Positions 51,410 through 60,674 of a stretch of 64,000 nt of DNA are shown here, piece after piece; position 1 is the stretch's first letter, and each line of letters starts with the position of its first letter. Both the position numbers and the translations under genes were made by a program. Source of the DNA: Streptomyces cellostaticus (lineage in GTDB: Bacteria; Actinomycetota; Actinomycetes; Streptomycetales; Streptomycetaceae); contig NZ_JALLIN010000036.1 in the NCBI RefSeq assembly GCF_023630175.1, positions 1 to 64,000 on the forward strand, given 5' to 3'. The notes beneath the pieces were generated by a model. That model saw nothing but the letters and a program-made list of their open reading frames with translations. It was not told where the DNA came from and made no database searches.

Positions 51410-53949
51410 TAGCGGGTGGGTCTCCGTGCTTGCACAGTGCGGATGAGGGATCCGAGCCATTGATGCGTTGCGGGTGGCTGGTGGGTGAGGACGTTGGCAT
51501 AAGCGGGGTGGGGGAAGTGGTAGACGCTTTTGCTGCGATGCAGCAGTCCCCGATCGCAGGCGTCGTTGAGGACGCGCAGGGGCGTCAGGCCCGGGATCCG
51601 CATGCGCATGCGCAGGCCGTGGCTCACTGCGACGTACCGCAGGAGAGCGCTGCGGGCCACGATGACCGTGAGGGCCGCAAGGCTGACGATGTCCAATCCC
51701 GACAGGGTCAGGACCGTCGTGCACACGAGGCCCACCGCGATGCGGGCGTTCAGGTCGGCGCGGTGGAGAGCAGCGGGGGTGGGATAGTCGGTATCGGGGG
51801 CGGGTTCGGTCAGCAGCCTCTTGCTCAGGAGGTAGGCGAGGGGCGCGAGCAGTGCGGCGATCGCGGCGGATCCGGAGCCGGAGTCGGGGGGCTCGTAGGT
51901 GAAGTCGTTGGCGCCGGCGGCGCTCGCACTTCCCGTGATATTCCAGACCAGGCTGAGCGCTGCCAGGCAGCAGAGGGCCACCAGGGCGCGGCGCTGGCTG
52001 GGTGCAGTGTCTGGCCGGGGCCCTGGCGAGATGCCGGGCCCGCGCCGACGCAGGCGATAGGCGTGCACGTCGCTACGCGTCTGCCACGCGGTCACCAGCA
52101 CGACCCCCACACACGCGACGAGGCTTTGGATCTGCCATGCCGCCGTCTGCGAGGAACTCCGGTAGACGACGAGCTCCATGAGAGCGGGAATGATCAAGGA
52201 CAGTACCATCAGAGGTGCGGTGAGCACGGTAGCGAGTGCGGTAGCCGCGAAGACCCGGGGGCGAACGGTGGACAAACGTATCCCGGAGGTGGATGTGTCG
52301 AAGCTGATGTCATGGATGACGTCGTTCAACGCTCGCACATGCCGCTCCGAGGGCACCGAATCGGCTTCCGACCCAGAAGTCTCAGCCTCCTCCCCGGTCG
52401 GTCCGGGGCGCATGTAGGCGAGGGAGATGCCGTGCTCGACCAAGCGAGCACGCAGCGCGGCCTGATCAGGCAAGCGAGTGGCATCCAGGAGTTCGCCCGG
52501 ATCGGCACGGGTCTCGCTGTAGAGGTGGCGCGCTGTGGCTGCCAGAGCCGGGGCAGTGAGCACAGCCAGCAAGTCCTCTTCGCGTTGGTCCAGCGGGGCA
52601 CGCCAGACGGGTTCCCACGCGCGCGTGGCTTGTTCCGGGTTGCGTTGGCTGCGGGGGAGGAACGCTGCGAGGGCCGTGGAGTCCAAGGGGAGCAGATGCA
52701 CGGCGGCACTGGCAGTGAGGACGGTGTCGGCCGCTTCCACGGCTGCCGCGTATGCCTCCAGGGTGCCGGTGAGTACCACCGGGGCTTCGGGGGAGAGGAC
52801 CGCGTTGATCTCCGCAAGGGCTTTAGGGCGGTGCTCCGCGGGCACGGCTTGGAAGCCGTCCAAAATGGGCAGCAGCGCGTGGTTCTGACGCACTGGAGTG
52901 GCAAGGGCGTCCAGGACGTTGTCGACCTGCCGATCGAACCAGTGAGCGAATGGCTCGTGTTCGGCGATCTTCCACGACTCCAGTGGCAGCAGGATGGGCA
53001 CAAGAGGTTCAGGTCGCTCACCCCGTACCAGTTCCAGCCCGAGTCGTCGGGCGAGGTTGCTGGTTCCGGCGCCGGGGGCACCGAGGAGTACGAGTCGCCG
53101 GGAGGCCAGTGCCCTGTAGATGTCCGCAATGTCGTCGCCGCGACCGGCCAAGTTCAGCACGGGACCGCCACGCGGCCCGTTGATAAGCTCCCAGCTGTCG
53201 CTGAGATTTCCCCCTGCGTCAGTAAACGGCGCGTCGATCAGCGGGCTCTGTCCGCGGCCGCTCATGGGGTCGCGAATCTGCAACTGAGGCCAGACGAGCG
53301 CCTGTGCCGTACGCAGCCAGATCGGCGCCCCCTCCGCGGCTTCAGGCGTCTGCGCCACGGGTCGGAGCAGGCCGGTCTGCCTGGTTCGTTGTGCCTCTTC
53401 CCACCGTGGCAGCCACTCCCTCTCGATGACGGCTGGCCCGACACCCACGGCTTGCAGCACGTCCCGCACCCGTGGCCAGTTACCGAGCGACTGGCCACGT
53501 GCATCCTTCGCGACCGTGCTGCGCGGGTACCCAGCCGCCTTGGCTGCGCTGGCCAGCGAATGCCCGCTTGCCCGGATCTGCGCACGCAGCGCCGCAGCGA
53601 ACTCCTCCAAGGAGCCCGTCGCCTTCTCCTCTCCCGACACCGTGGCGCCTATTGCGGCCCGCCAGCCCCGCTCCGCCTGTTCCGCATCCCGCCAACGCTG
53701 CAACCAGACCGTGTCCGACTGCTGAGGATCGCACGCGGACACGTATGCCCACGTCACCTCCCAGCTCGGCAGCCGGAGCCCCTTCGCCGCCGCGGACAGG
53801 GTGCTCTTGCCGTAGTGAGTCCGCTCTGCCAAGTCGTCCAGCGTTAGCCGCGCAACACGGCGCAATTCGCGCAGCCTCCGGGCGAGTCCGATCACCTGTG
53901 CCACTCCCTGTTCGGGCAGTGGTGACTCAGGCCGCGGCACGCTACTCAC
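51409..53949 (-). CDS. HTH-NTPase (STAND/NACHT-like) membrane protein with degenerate Walker A
   Basis: 846 residues from a GTG at 53949. Two XRE-like helix-turn-helix modules (LARRLRELRRVARLTLDDLAE and FAAALRAQIRASGHSLASAAK by motif) are followed by an NTPase domain: GAPGAGTSNLA in place of GxxGxGK(S/T), so the P-loop Lys is missing, and Walker B LLPILDGF. Several transmembrane helices follow (ATALATVLTAPLMVLSLIIPALMEL, ALVALCCLAALSLVWNI and others). It starts within the stop of the small membrane gene upstream (GTGAGTAG). Its TAG stop is regenerated by the IS5 insertion. Likely a membrane-bound signalling or defence ATPase; function unproven. Confidence 0.78.
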   Translation of the reverse strand: MSSVPRPESPLPEQGVAQVIGLARRLRELRRVARLTLDDLAERTHYGKSTLSAAAKGLRLPSWEVTWAYVSACDPQQSDTVWLQRWRDAEQAERGWRAAIGATVSGEEKATGSLEEFAAALRAQIRASGHSLASAAKAAGYPRSTVAKDARGQSLGNWPRVRDVLQAVGVGPAVIEREWLPRWEEAQRTRQTGLLRPVAQTPEAAEGAPIWLRTAQALVWPQLQIRDPMSGRGQSPLIDAPFTDAGGNLSDSWELINGPRGGPVLNLAGRGDDIADIYRALASRRLVLLGAPGAGTSNLARRLGLELVRGERPEPLVPILLPLESWKIAEHEPFAHWFDRQVDNVLDALATPVRQNHALLPILDGFQAVPAEHRPKALAEINAVLSPEAPVVLTGTLEAYAAAVEAADTVLTASAAVHLLPLDSTALAAFLPRSQRNPEQATRAWEPVWRAPLDQREEDLLAVLTAPALAATARHLYSETRADPGELLDATRLPDQAALRARLVEHGISLAYMRPGPTGEEAETSGSEADSVPSERHVRALNDVIHDISFDTSTSGIRLSTVRPRVFAATALATVLTAPLMVLSLIIPALMELVVYRSSSQTAAWQIQSLVACVGVVLVTAWQTRSDVHAYRLRRRGPGISPGPRPDTAPSQRRALVALCCLAALSLVWNITGSASAAGANDFTYEPPDSGSGSAAIAALLAPLAYLLSKRLLTEPAPDTDYPTPAALHRADLNARIAVGLVCTTVLTLSGLDIVSLAALTVIVARSALLRYVAVSHGLRMRMRIPGLTPLRVLNDACDRGLLHRSKSVYHFPHPAYANVLTHQPPATHQWLGSLIRTVQARRPTR

Positions 53950-54208
53950 TCCGCCCACGGGCAACCGAACGAGCACGCCCGCCGGCGGGAGCAGGCCCAA
54001 GCAGGCGGGTCGCGGTATCCGCCGCTGCGCCCGCGACGAGCACTACGCCGGCGGCAGCGGAGTGAAGGTCCTGGCCCGTCAGCACCAGAACCAACACAGC
54101 GATGACCAGCACGATCACGAGAACCAGCCGAGAGGTTCCAGGCGACACCACACACGCATGCATAAGACCACTCACGGTCTGCCTCCAAATGTTGCTGAGC
54201 CCGGACAT
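53942..54208 (-). CDS. Small membrane protein, translationally coupled to the HTH-NTPase
   Basis: 88 residues from the ATG at 54208 (a longer GTG start is possible). Two hydrophobic helices: RLVLVIVLVIAVLVLVLTG and HSAAAGVVLVAGAAADTA. A basic tail (RARSVARGRSE) follows. Its stop overlaps the start of the HTH-NTPase gene by 8 bp, so the two probably act together. No family recognised. Confidence 0.6.
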   Translation of the reverse strand: MSGLSNIWRQTVSGLMHACVVSPGTSRLVLVIVLVIAVLVLVLTGQDLHSAAAGVVLVAGAAADTATRLLGPAPAGGRARSVARGRSE

Positions 54209-54605
54209 TTCGTCGTCGACGACCCGCAGTTGGCGCTGCGTGGGGGCCCCGACGTCCGCATACCAGCATGCCCAAAGAAGGGGGTGCCGCGGGGCATCCA
54301 CCTACGGGCAATAAGTGGAGATATGTCCGTCTACTCAACCTGGTGAACAACACGCTGACAGCCAACCGGTCCGCCGAACAACCGCCCTATAGCGTCAACA
54401 CCGCAGCTCACGGCCGTGGGCGCGCCGCGCGTCCCCGACCGGCCAGCGTGTAGGCCCAGCATTGGCGAACAACCTAGTCGTCGAGCGACACTTGCTGTAC
54501 TGGCATCAATCTCGCACAACCGCATGCCAGGACCCGGCACCGCGCTCCGCTGAGCCCGGACGCACCGTCGTAACCGGCCCGTCTTGTTGGCGCGAGACGG
54601 GCCCC
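54209..54605. promoter_or_regulatory. Upstream region of the small membrane protein/NTPase operon
   Basis: 397 bp with lower GC than its surroundings (for example 54305-54400). Probably holds the promoter of the minus-strand operon; no confident -35/-10 was assigned. No gene recognised. Confidence 0.35.
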
Positions 54606-54857
54606 TTAGCTGAGCGCAATGCCAACCAGATGCCAGCGCTCGCCCGGTGGGACACTGACGGCCAGGCCGTCCGTGCCGGGTGCCGCTACGAAGGTCACGA
54701 ACTGATCGTGACCTTCGAGAGCCTCCTCATGCGCCTGGACCGCCTCGCCGCCGCGGCCGCCGTGCGCGATAGCGGCCGTGAAGACAGTGGGAAGAACAGA
54801 CAAGAGCATCCGGATCTCCCCAAGTCTCCCTTCTCCTGGTGCCTCGGCTGCCATCAT
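54606..54857 (-). CDS. Possible small hypothetical protein
   Basis: 83 residues: GRLGEIRMLLSVLPTVFTAAI, GEAVQAHEEALEGHDQFVTF, GTDGLAVSVPPGERWHLVGIALS. The composition and the helix-then-strand pattern look like a real small protein, but no ribosome binding site was found and the start is uncertain (Met at 54857 or internal). No family recognised. Confidence 0.4.
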   Translation of the reverse strand: MMAAEAPGEGRLGEIRMLLSVLPTVFTAAIAHGGRGGEAVQAHEEALEGHDQFVTFVAAPGTDGLAVSVPPGERWHLVGIALS

Positions 54858-54910
54858 GTGCCGGTGGACCGGCGGACGGCGCGCTACCGCCGGTGGGGCA
54901 GGGGGGAGGC

Positions 54911-55550
54911 ATGGTGGCCAACCAGCCGTCAGCAGCGTTGGACGTTGGCGCGTTACTGACGTCGGAGCTGTCGCTGACTGACCGGAGGGCCGCCAGGCGT
55001 GCGCGGGATGCTCTGCTCTCACCGGAGCAGCCTGCCCTTCCTTACCTGCGGGAACGCGTTGCCGCCGAGGACACCGAGGTTCTGCGCATCCTGTGTGACG
55101 GGGAGACGGACGTCCACCGGCTGTTGGCTCCCAGAGCCGCCGCCGCGACCAGCGTGCGGGCCCTTGCAGGACACGGGCCGTATCGCCCGGACGAACCGGC
55201 CGCCGCACAGGCCTTGCGGGCCTCCGCCGCTATGGCACTCGCGCTGGTGGGCGACGCGGAGCACGCCCCGGGTCAGTTACGGGCCGGGATGCTGTAGCTG
55301 CGGCACTGCCAGGCCCACCTTCCGCTCGACGGGCTGGAGACGGCGAGCCTTATGGAGCGGGCGGCACCTGGACATGCGGCACGGATCCACCGTTTGACGG
55401 GGGGACTTGGTGAGAGCGAGCGGGATCTTGCCCTGCCGGTCCTGTTGTGGTTGCTGACTCTGGACGGGGCGCTGCCCGAACCGCAGAAGGTGGCCGAGGC
55501 AAGCGTGCTGTTCGACGCCGGGCGGGGCGGAGTGCGCGGGACTCTCGCGG
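54911..55550 (+). pseudogene. Helical-repeat-like hypothetical protein with an in-frame TAG and lost 3-prime end
   Basis: ATG at 54911 after GGGGAGG. Residues read DVGALLTSELSLTDRRAARRA, LPYLRERVAAEDTEVLRILCDGETDVHRLLAP, then GPYRPDEPAAAQALRASAAMALAL to GML. A TAG stop at 55295-55297 interrupts, and the same frame continues LRHCQAHLPLDGLETASL, HRLTGGLGESERDLALPVLLWLLTLDG and FDAGRGGVRGTL. Near 55550 similarity ends at a junction with the convergent SRAP remnant. A nonsense mutation (perhaps CAG to TAG) plus a deletion. Function unknown. Confidence 0.6.
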
Positions 55551-55554
55551 ACCG

Positions 55555-56291
55555 GCGACCCCGTCTCGGCCGGCGGGCTGCTCGAGGAGGGCGCGCAGTT
55601 CGTCGGCGTCGTGGTGGGTGGGGTCGAGCCAGGCGTCGTAGTGGTCCTCGGTGAGGGCCAGGGGCATGCGGGGATGGACGTGGTCGGCTGCGTCGGTGGC
55701 CTCGGTGGTGATGATGGTGCAGCTCATCAGCCAGGCGGCCGGGTCGTCGTCCTGGGTGACAGCCGGGTCGCGCCAGTACTCGTACAGCCTGGCGAGCGCC
55801 ATCACCTGCTCGTCTTCGGGGTGGATGAAGTACGGCTGCTTGCGCGCCTTGCCGGTGGCCGGGTCCGTGCCCGGCACCCACTCGTAGAAGCCGTCCGCGG
55901 GGAGCAGGCAGCGGCGCTTGAGGAACGCGCGGCGGAAGGCCGGTTTCTCGTGCACGGTCTCCACCCGGGCGTTGATCATCCGCGCGCCGATCTGCGCCTC
56001 CTTCGCATCGCGCAGCTTGGTGGCCTTCGGCATGACGAACCACTGCGGCGGATCCTGCGGATCGGCGTCGAGCACCGGAACGATCCCGGTGACCCCGTCC
56101 CGGGTCAGCTCCTCCATCCGCCGCACCTCCTGCTGGAAACGCTGGCGCATGTAGTCGCTGTTCGATTTCCGTGACTTCAGCACCCCTTCCGCGCCGTCAT
56201 CGCGGCGAACGAAGCAGACGTGCTCGAACCCCTCCTCTACGGTGCTCACGCGACGCCAAGGGCCCCATGCATTCGTGGCAGTTGCAGACAT
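55555..56291 (-). pseudogene. Chimera of a protein-kinase N-lobe and an N-truncated SRAP peptidase
   Basis: From the ATG at 56291, residues 1-92 are a Ser/Thr kinase N-lobe: VSTVEEGFEHVCFVRRDDG, catalytic-type Lys in GVLKSRK, helix C Glu in QQEVRRMEEL, hinge WFVMPKA. At about 56010 it passes into SRAP (SOS-response-associated peptidase): IGARMINARVETVHEKPAF, RRCLLPADGFYEWVPG, PYFIHPEDE, HPRMPLALTEDHYDAWLDP. The SRAP catalytic Cys2 and first 60 residues are gone, as is its C-terminus beyond about 55560. A fused deletion product, presumably inactive. Confidence 0.72.
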
Positions 56292-56598
56292 GTCACGCAA
56301 TGTAGATCGGACCCGGACCTGCCCGCTTGTCCTTCGCCGGTTTCCCCCTCCGACACGGTGAAGCAGCCCTTGGCGTCGCCCGTGAGCATGGCCGACCGGG
56401 CGGGCCGGACCCGACAGCCCCTGGCTCTGTAGGTGGGTTTCGAGAACGTCTGTTGCTCGGCAGCAGGAACACTCCTCTCTTCTGAGAACTGATGTTGCCG
56501 AGTTCCGAGAACACTTCAGTGCTTGCTTCAGGACCGTGGTTGTGCTCAACCCTGCATGCCGAGGGTCGTGCGCTCAGCTCTTTGAACGCCTGGGGTGA
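56292..56598. other. Intergenic, no gene recognised
   Basis: 307 bp between the kinase-SRAP chimera and the pentapeptide gene end. GC is lower around 56430-56530, where GAGAAC-type words recur (CGAGAACG, TGAGAACTG, CGAGAACAC). It would include the promoter of the kinase fragment. No gene seen. Confidence 0.3.
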
Positions 56599-58396
56599 TC
56601 AGCGTTTGATGCGTCCGCGTACGGCAAGGGCGGCCAGGGCGAGGAGGGTGGGTTCGAGGAGGCGGGAGGCCATTTCGATGTAGGTGCCGCTGGTGGTCAG
56701 GTCCTGTCCGCTGGAGCGGAACACCACGGAGTTGAGTGTGACGTTCAGGGCCTTGTCGAACCGCTTGCTGGTGAATCTGTCCCCGGTGGGGTTCCGCGGG
56801 TCCTTTTTGTCGATCACGAAGGTGGCCGTGCCTCCGCCAGGCGGCACAGTGCCGGTCGCTTGCTGCTTCGGCGAGTCCTGGGGGATCCCGAAGCCCATCA
56901 GCAAGGTGATCGTCACCAGCATCGCGGCAGCGAGCCAACCCAGTGCGCGTGAGGCACGCAGGCCGTAGCCGGAGAGCAGCCAGTAGCCGTGCAGCAGGCC
57001 GCGTTCGCCGGGCGGGGTGCCGGTGTGGTCGTGGCGGCGCATCTCCATCTCACCGTAGTAGAAGTTGGCCGCTCCCGGTTCGTTCTTGCCGTCCTCGAAT
57101 GCCTTACGGAGTTGCCGGTAGTTGGCGGCGACATCCTCCGGGCCGGGGGTGAGGGCGGGGTGTGGATGGCGTGGTCCGGTGCGCCAAACGCTGGGCGAGG
57201 GCGGCCGGCCCGGGGCTGCGGCGGGCTGCCCGCTCCACAGGGCCCGCCAGTGGTGTTCCTCGGCAAGGGTGCGCCGCCGGGTCCAACGCACCGGACGTAT
57301 GCCGCGGCGGTGCCAGCGTGCGGGGGGTGGGGGCGAAGGTACAGCGGCCTTCCAGCCGGAGCTGGTCGAGGTGGAAGGCCCCGGTGAACAGGCAGTCGGA
57401 CAGGTCAGTGTCGGTCAGGACCAGGTGTGCAGCGTCCACACCCTGTACCGAAGCCACCCGTACCTCGGCTGAGCCGTCCAGCAGGCTCTCGTTCACCGGC
57501 ACCCTCTCGCTGAGGCGGGCCTCTGGGTAGACCGCAAAGGCCGTGGGATGGGTGATGACCGCTACGGGGAAGGACAGCACCGCGTGGCTCAGGTCCACCC
57601 GGGCGTAGCGCAGGCGCACGGTCGCCGTCGATTCCCACCGGGTCCGCACACAGAGCACCTCATGCGCCGCGATCTCCAGCGTCACCGGCGCCTCGAACAC
57701 CGCACCAGACAAATCGACCCTCTGCGCGCATGCCAACGGCCCGAACCGCGACAGCACCGCGAACCGCGCCCCCTTGAACTGGGCGTCGCCGGAGAACCGT
57801 GCCTCCCCGAAGTCGGCGTCGCCGGAAAACCGCGCCCTGCCGAACCAGGCGTAGCGGGAGAACTGCGCCTTGCCGAACCAGGCGCCGCTGGAGAACTGCG
57901 TCATCCAGAACCCGGCGGTGTCGGAGAACTGCGCCTCGGAGAACCTGGCGTGGCCAGCGAACTGCGCTTCGCGGAACTCGGCGCTGCCGGAGAACTGCGC
58001 CCCGCCGAACTCGGCGGCGCCGGAGACCTGCACCTCGTTGAACCACGCCTCGCCGGAGAACTGCGCCCCGCCGAACAGGGCGTCCCCCGAGAACTGTGCC
58101 CTGTCGAACTGGGCGGCGCCGAGGTGGGGTCTTTGGGTGGTGGGGTCATGGAGAGCGTGGAGGAGTGAGGTGAGGAGCGGTTCGGTGAAGTGGGTTCCGC
58201 GGTGGTCGATGTCGGCGCCAGGCATCAGGCTGGCCAGGTGTGTGTTGCGGTCGGCGTCAGTCAGGTGCGCCAGGCATGCGGTGTGCCCGGGGACGTGGAT
58301 GCCGGGGCAACCGACGGGGTCGCCGGCGGGATCCGCGCCGTGTGCGCAGTGCGGCCAGGGAGGTGGAGTCGGTATCGGGTTCGACGGTGTGTTCAT
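56599..58396 (-). pseudogene. Pentapeptide-repeat membrane protein, one frameshift in a C run
   Basis: From the ATG at 58396: a Cys/His-bearing N-terminus (GHTACLAHLTDADRNTHLASL), then about 110 residues of tandem pentapeptides of the A(Q/R)FSG type (residues 95-205, for example AQFSGDALFGGAQFSGEAWF), then further beta-helix-like sequence (VDLSGAVFEAPVTL, DTDLSDCLFTGAFHL). At about 57326, in a run of C on this strand, the frame shifts. The new frame gives RWHRRGIRPV, TLAEEHHWRALW, NYRQLRKAFEDGKNEPGAANFYYGEMEMRR and two transmembrane helices at the end. One indel would restore a 600-residue protein, common in Streptomyces; function unknown. Confidence 0.75.
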
Positions 58397-58938
58397 GCGG
58401 GCGGTGGCTCCGATGCTGTGTCTCGGGGCAGGGGCGACGACAGACGTTGTGGTCTCTGTTCAGGTCCTGCCGTCGGGGAAGGAGCTGTACGCCCGCAGGG
58501 GCTGTTGCCAGCTTCCCTGCGGGGGTGGCGGGTCGGCCTGGTGGCGAGGCCCACGCCCCAGCTCTCTTCGCTTCCGACAACCCCCTGCCGGCCAGTCGCT
58601 CTCCACCAGCCCAGCCTGCCAGCCAAGTGACAAGAACACAGGCAGGTTCAACAAACCGGACATCCACCCGCTGCTCATGACGCCACTGCCCCCCGAGGGC
58701 CAGCAGCGAGCCGCCGCAGCGCGACATGCACAGAACCCTGTTCCTGGTTCTCGCCAACATTTCCGCAGCAGCCATCCGCGGTCGTTCGCGAAATCCGACA
58801 ACAATCGTTTCCGGATGTGGCCTACGTAGCCACAGCCCCTCACCACCACTTCGATAGCGCCATCGGAACAAACCGGATGCCCCTACGGCAGGCGGGTAGC
58901 TCATAGTGGACCGACACACCCGTTCCACCCTTCGATGA
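58397..58938. promoter_or_regulatory. Divergent intergenic region
   Basis: 542 bp between the pentapeptide gene and the gene at 58939. Somewhat lower GC near 58780-58820, where TGTGG ... CTACGTAG ... CCACA forms a small imperfect palindrome. No convincing gene. Confidence 0.35.
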
Positions 58939-59529
58939 ATGGACGATGCCCGCGTGACGACCGCGCACACCGAACCCCCCACCGACCGCGTCCCGGGGCG
59001 GGCCTGGACGATCCGGCTCACCGGGCACAGCGACCGCTCCGCCACCGTCTCCTGCACCACCACGGCCTGCCGGATGCCGCCCCGCTCCAAGGACCTGGCC
59101 GCGCTGCGCGCGTTCGCCGCGCAGCACGCCGCCGCGCACGCGAAGGCGGCCACCGTCCGCCCCAACGCCTGGTGCCACTGCGGCTCCACCCGATGCGAGG
59201 CACACCCGGACATCCGGACGCACTGCGCCGGCGCCGTGACCCTCATCCTGCGTCACGACCCCACCGTGGGCCGCGTGTGGACCATCGAGGAAGTCTGCGC
59301 GGCCTGCGCCCCACTGATCCCGCACACCACCGTCGTCGCCCGCGCCGCGCGCCCCCGCCGAACGGTCGAGCAGCCTGCCGCCGCCGCGGTGCCGGCTCCC
59401 GCCCAGCCGGGTGTCCCCGGCGGCTTCTCCTCACCCGGCACAGCGCCCGCCGACGGCGCTCCGGCTCCCGGCCGCCGCTCGGGCCGGCGCACGCCACGCC
59501 CCCAGCACCGACGCACCGGCCAACGCTGA
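58939..59529 (+). CDS. Hypothetical protein with a Cys-rich core
   Basis: 196 residues (a GTG at 58954 is an alternative start). Residues 20-135 contain WTIRLTGHSDRSATVSCTTTACRM, HCGSTRCEAH, THCAGAVTLILRH and TIEEVCAACAPLIPHT. Paired Cys/His residues suggest a zinc-binding fold. The C-terminal 60 residues are Pro/Arg-rich and disordered. I recognise it as the kind of protein found in Streptomyces integrative-element or accessory regions but cannot name a family. Confidence 0.6.
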   Translation: MDDARVTTAHTEPPTDRVPGRAWTIRLTGHSDRSATVSCTTTACRMPPRSKDLAALRAFAAQHAAAHAKAATVRPNAWCHCGSTRCEAHPDIRTHCAGAVTLILRHDPTVGRVWTIEEVCAACAPLIPHTTVVARAARPRRTVEQPAAAAVPAPAQPGVPGGFSSPGTAPADGAPAPGRRSGRRTPRPQHRRTGQR

Positions 59530-59595
59530 CCAGCGGCCGGTCCGGGGGAGTACCAGCACACAGTGTCTTTTTGGCCTGCGCTCGAAGAACCTGGT

Positions 59596-59832
59596 TCAGA
59601 ACAAGGTGTCCGTGCTCTCGAAATCCTCGAGGGATGCCGGGGCCGGCGTGCGGGGGCGGCGCGGACGCGGGGGCTTGGGGTCCTTCCCGAACAGTGCCTG
59701 GGTCCCGCACTCGTCGGGCACGGCGGGCACCGGCCGACACACGGCCGCATCGACCAGGTTGAGCGGCGCGGAGTCGTCGAAGTCGGCGCGCTTCATCCGG
59801 GTCCAGTCGCGGCCCTCGGGTATGGCGGTCAC
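59596..59832 (-). CDS. Small hypothetical protein
   Basis: 78 residues from a GTG at 59832 with a strong AGGAGG. Sequence: IPEGRDWTRMKRADFDDSAPL, NLVDAAVCRPVPAVPDECGTQALF, ending LEDFESTDTLF. No family recognised. The good ribosome binding site and the acidic, ordered composition support a real gene. Confidence 0.6.
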   Translation of the reverse strand: MTAIPEGRDWTRMKRADFDDSAPLNLVDAAVCRPVPAVPDECGTQALFGKDPKPPRPRRPRTPAPASLEDFESTDTLF

Positions 59833-60070
59833 CTGCGGCCTCCTGCCTGCGCTCGGGACCGGACGCGGGCGGCGCACCCGGCGGCACTTGGGTGTCCGGG
59901 GGCAGTGCCGTGCTGCGCTTGCGCAACGTCGCGAGCCGTTGGTGATCGCTTTCCCTCCCCGGGGACATCTCACCACCCCGAGCGGTCGCGGCCGCCTGCC
60001 TGCGGGGAAGCCCGCCCGCCGTCACGGCTGCCGCGCCCGCATCAGCAGCCGGCCGCGTTGCTGTGCCCCG

Positions 60071-60619
60071 TCACACGGCCGGGCCCTCTTCACCCAGACC
60101 CGCCTGCCGGGCCCGGAACAACGAGGTGATCGTCACCGCGTCGGTGATCTGACCGGTCGCCACCATCTGCTCCGCCTCGGTGAAGACGACCAGACGCGCC
60201 CGGCGGATCCCGGCGTCGTGCCCGAGCTCGCCCACTCGGTCGATGCGCGCGGCGTACAGCATCACCACCTCGGCCAGGATCGCCGGGTCCGGGTGAACTC
60301 GGCCCAGGCCGATCAGGTCCGAGGCGTTCGCCCCGAGCAGGTCCTGCAGCTGTCCGGCCGCGTTCTGAGCGTCGTCCACGTCCGCGGCTCCGGGGCCCTT
60401 GACGATCTCCCACTGCCAGGTGCGGGCGGCGTGCCGGAACCGGTCGACGAGCACGACCTGGCCGTCCAGCAAAGGCAGGACGGCCACCGACGGCTCCGGC
60501 CGCGCGGGGACGATCCGCAAGCGCATGATGCCGATCGCACCGTCGCCGGACGGACTTGAGAACAACGCGGGGCGGGTGTCACGCAGATGCGCGTACGCGG
60601 ACTCGGGCGTGTGGTCCAT
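60071..60619 (-). CDS. Nudix-fold protein with a degenerate Nudix box
   Basis: 182 residues. The fold is visible: LRIVPARPEPSVAVLPLLDGQVVLVDRFRHAARTWQWEIVKGPG by motif, then VHPDPAILAEVVMLYAARI. The catalytic Nudix box (GX5EX7REUXEEXGU) reads GPGAADVDDAQNAAGQLQDLLGA, lacking the REUXEE glutamates that bind metal. It is therefore probably a non-hydrolytic binder or regulator. Start at 60619 chosen at MDHTPESAY; the frame is open further upstream. Confidence 0.7.
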   Translation of the reverse strand: MDHTPESAYAHLRDTRPALFSSPSGDGAIGIMRLRIVPARPEPSVAVLPLLDGQVVLVDRFRHAARTWQWEIVKGPGAADVDDAQNAAGQLQDLLGANASDLIGLGRVHPDPAILAEVVMLYAARIDRVGELGHDAGIRRARLVVFTEAEQMVATGQITDAVTITSLFRARQAGLGEEGPAV

Positions 60620-60674
60620 CCGGTCACCGACCTCGGCGGGCAGGGTGAGAAGCGTGGCCCCGGCACGGCGGGCC

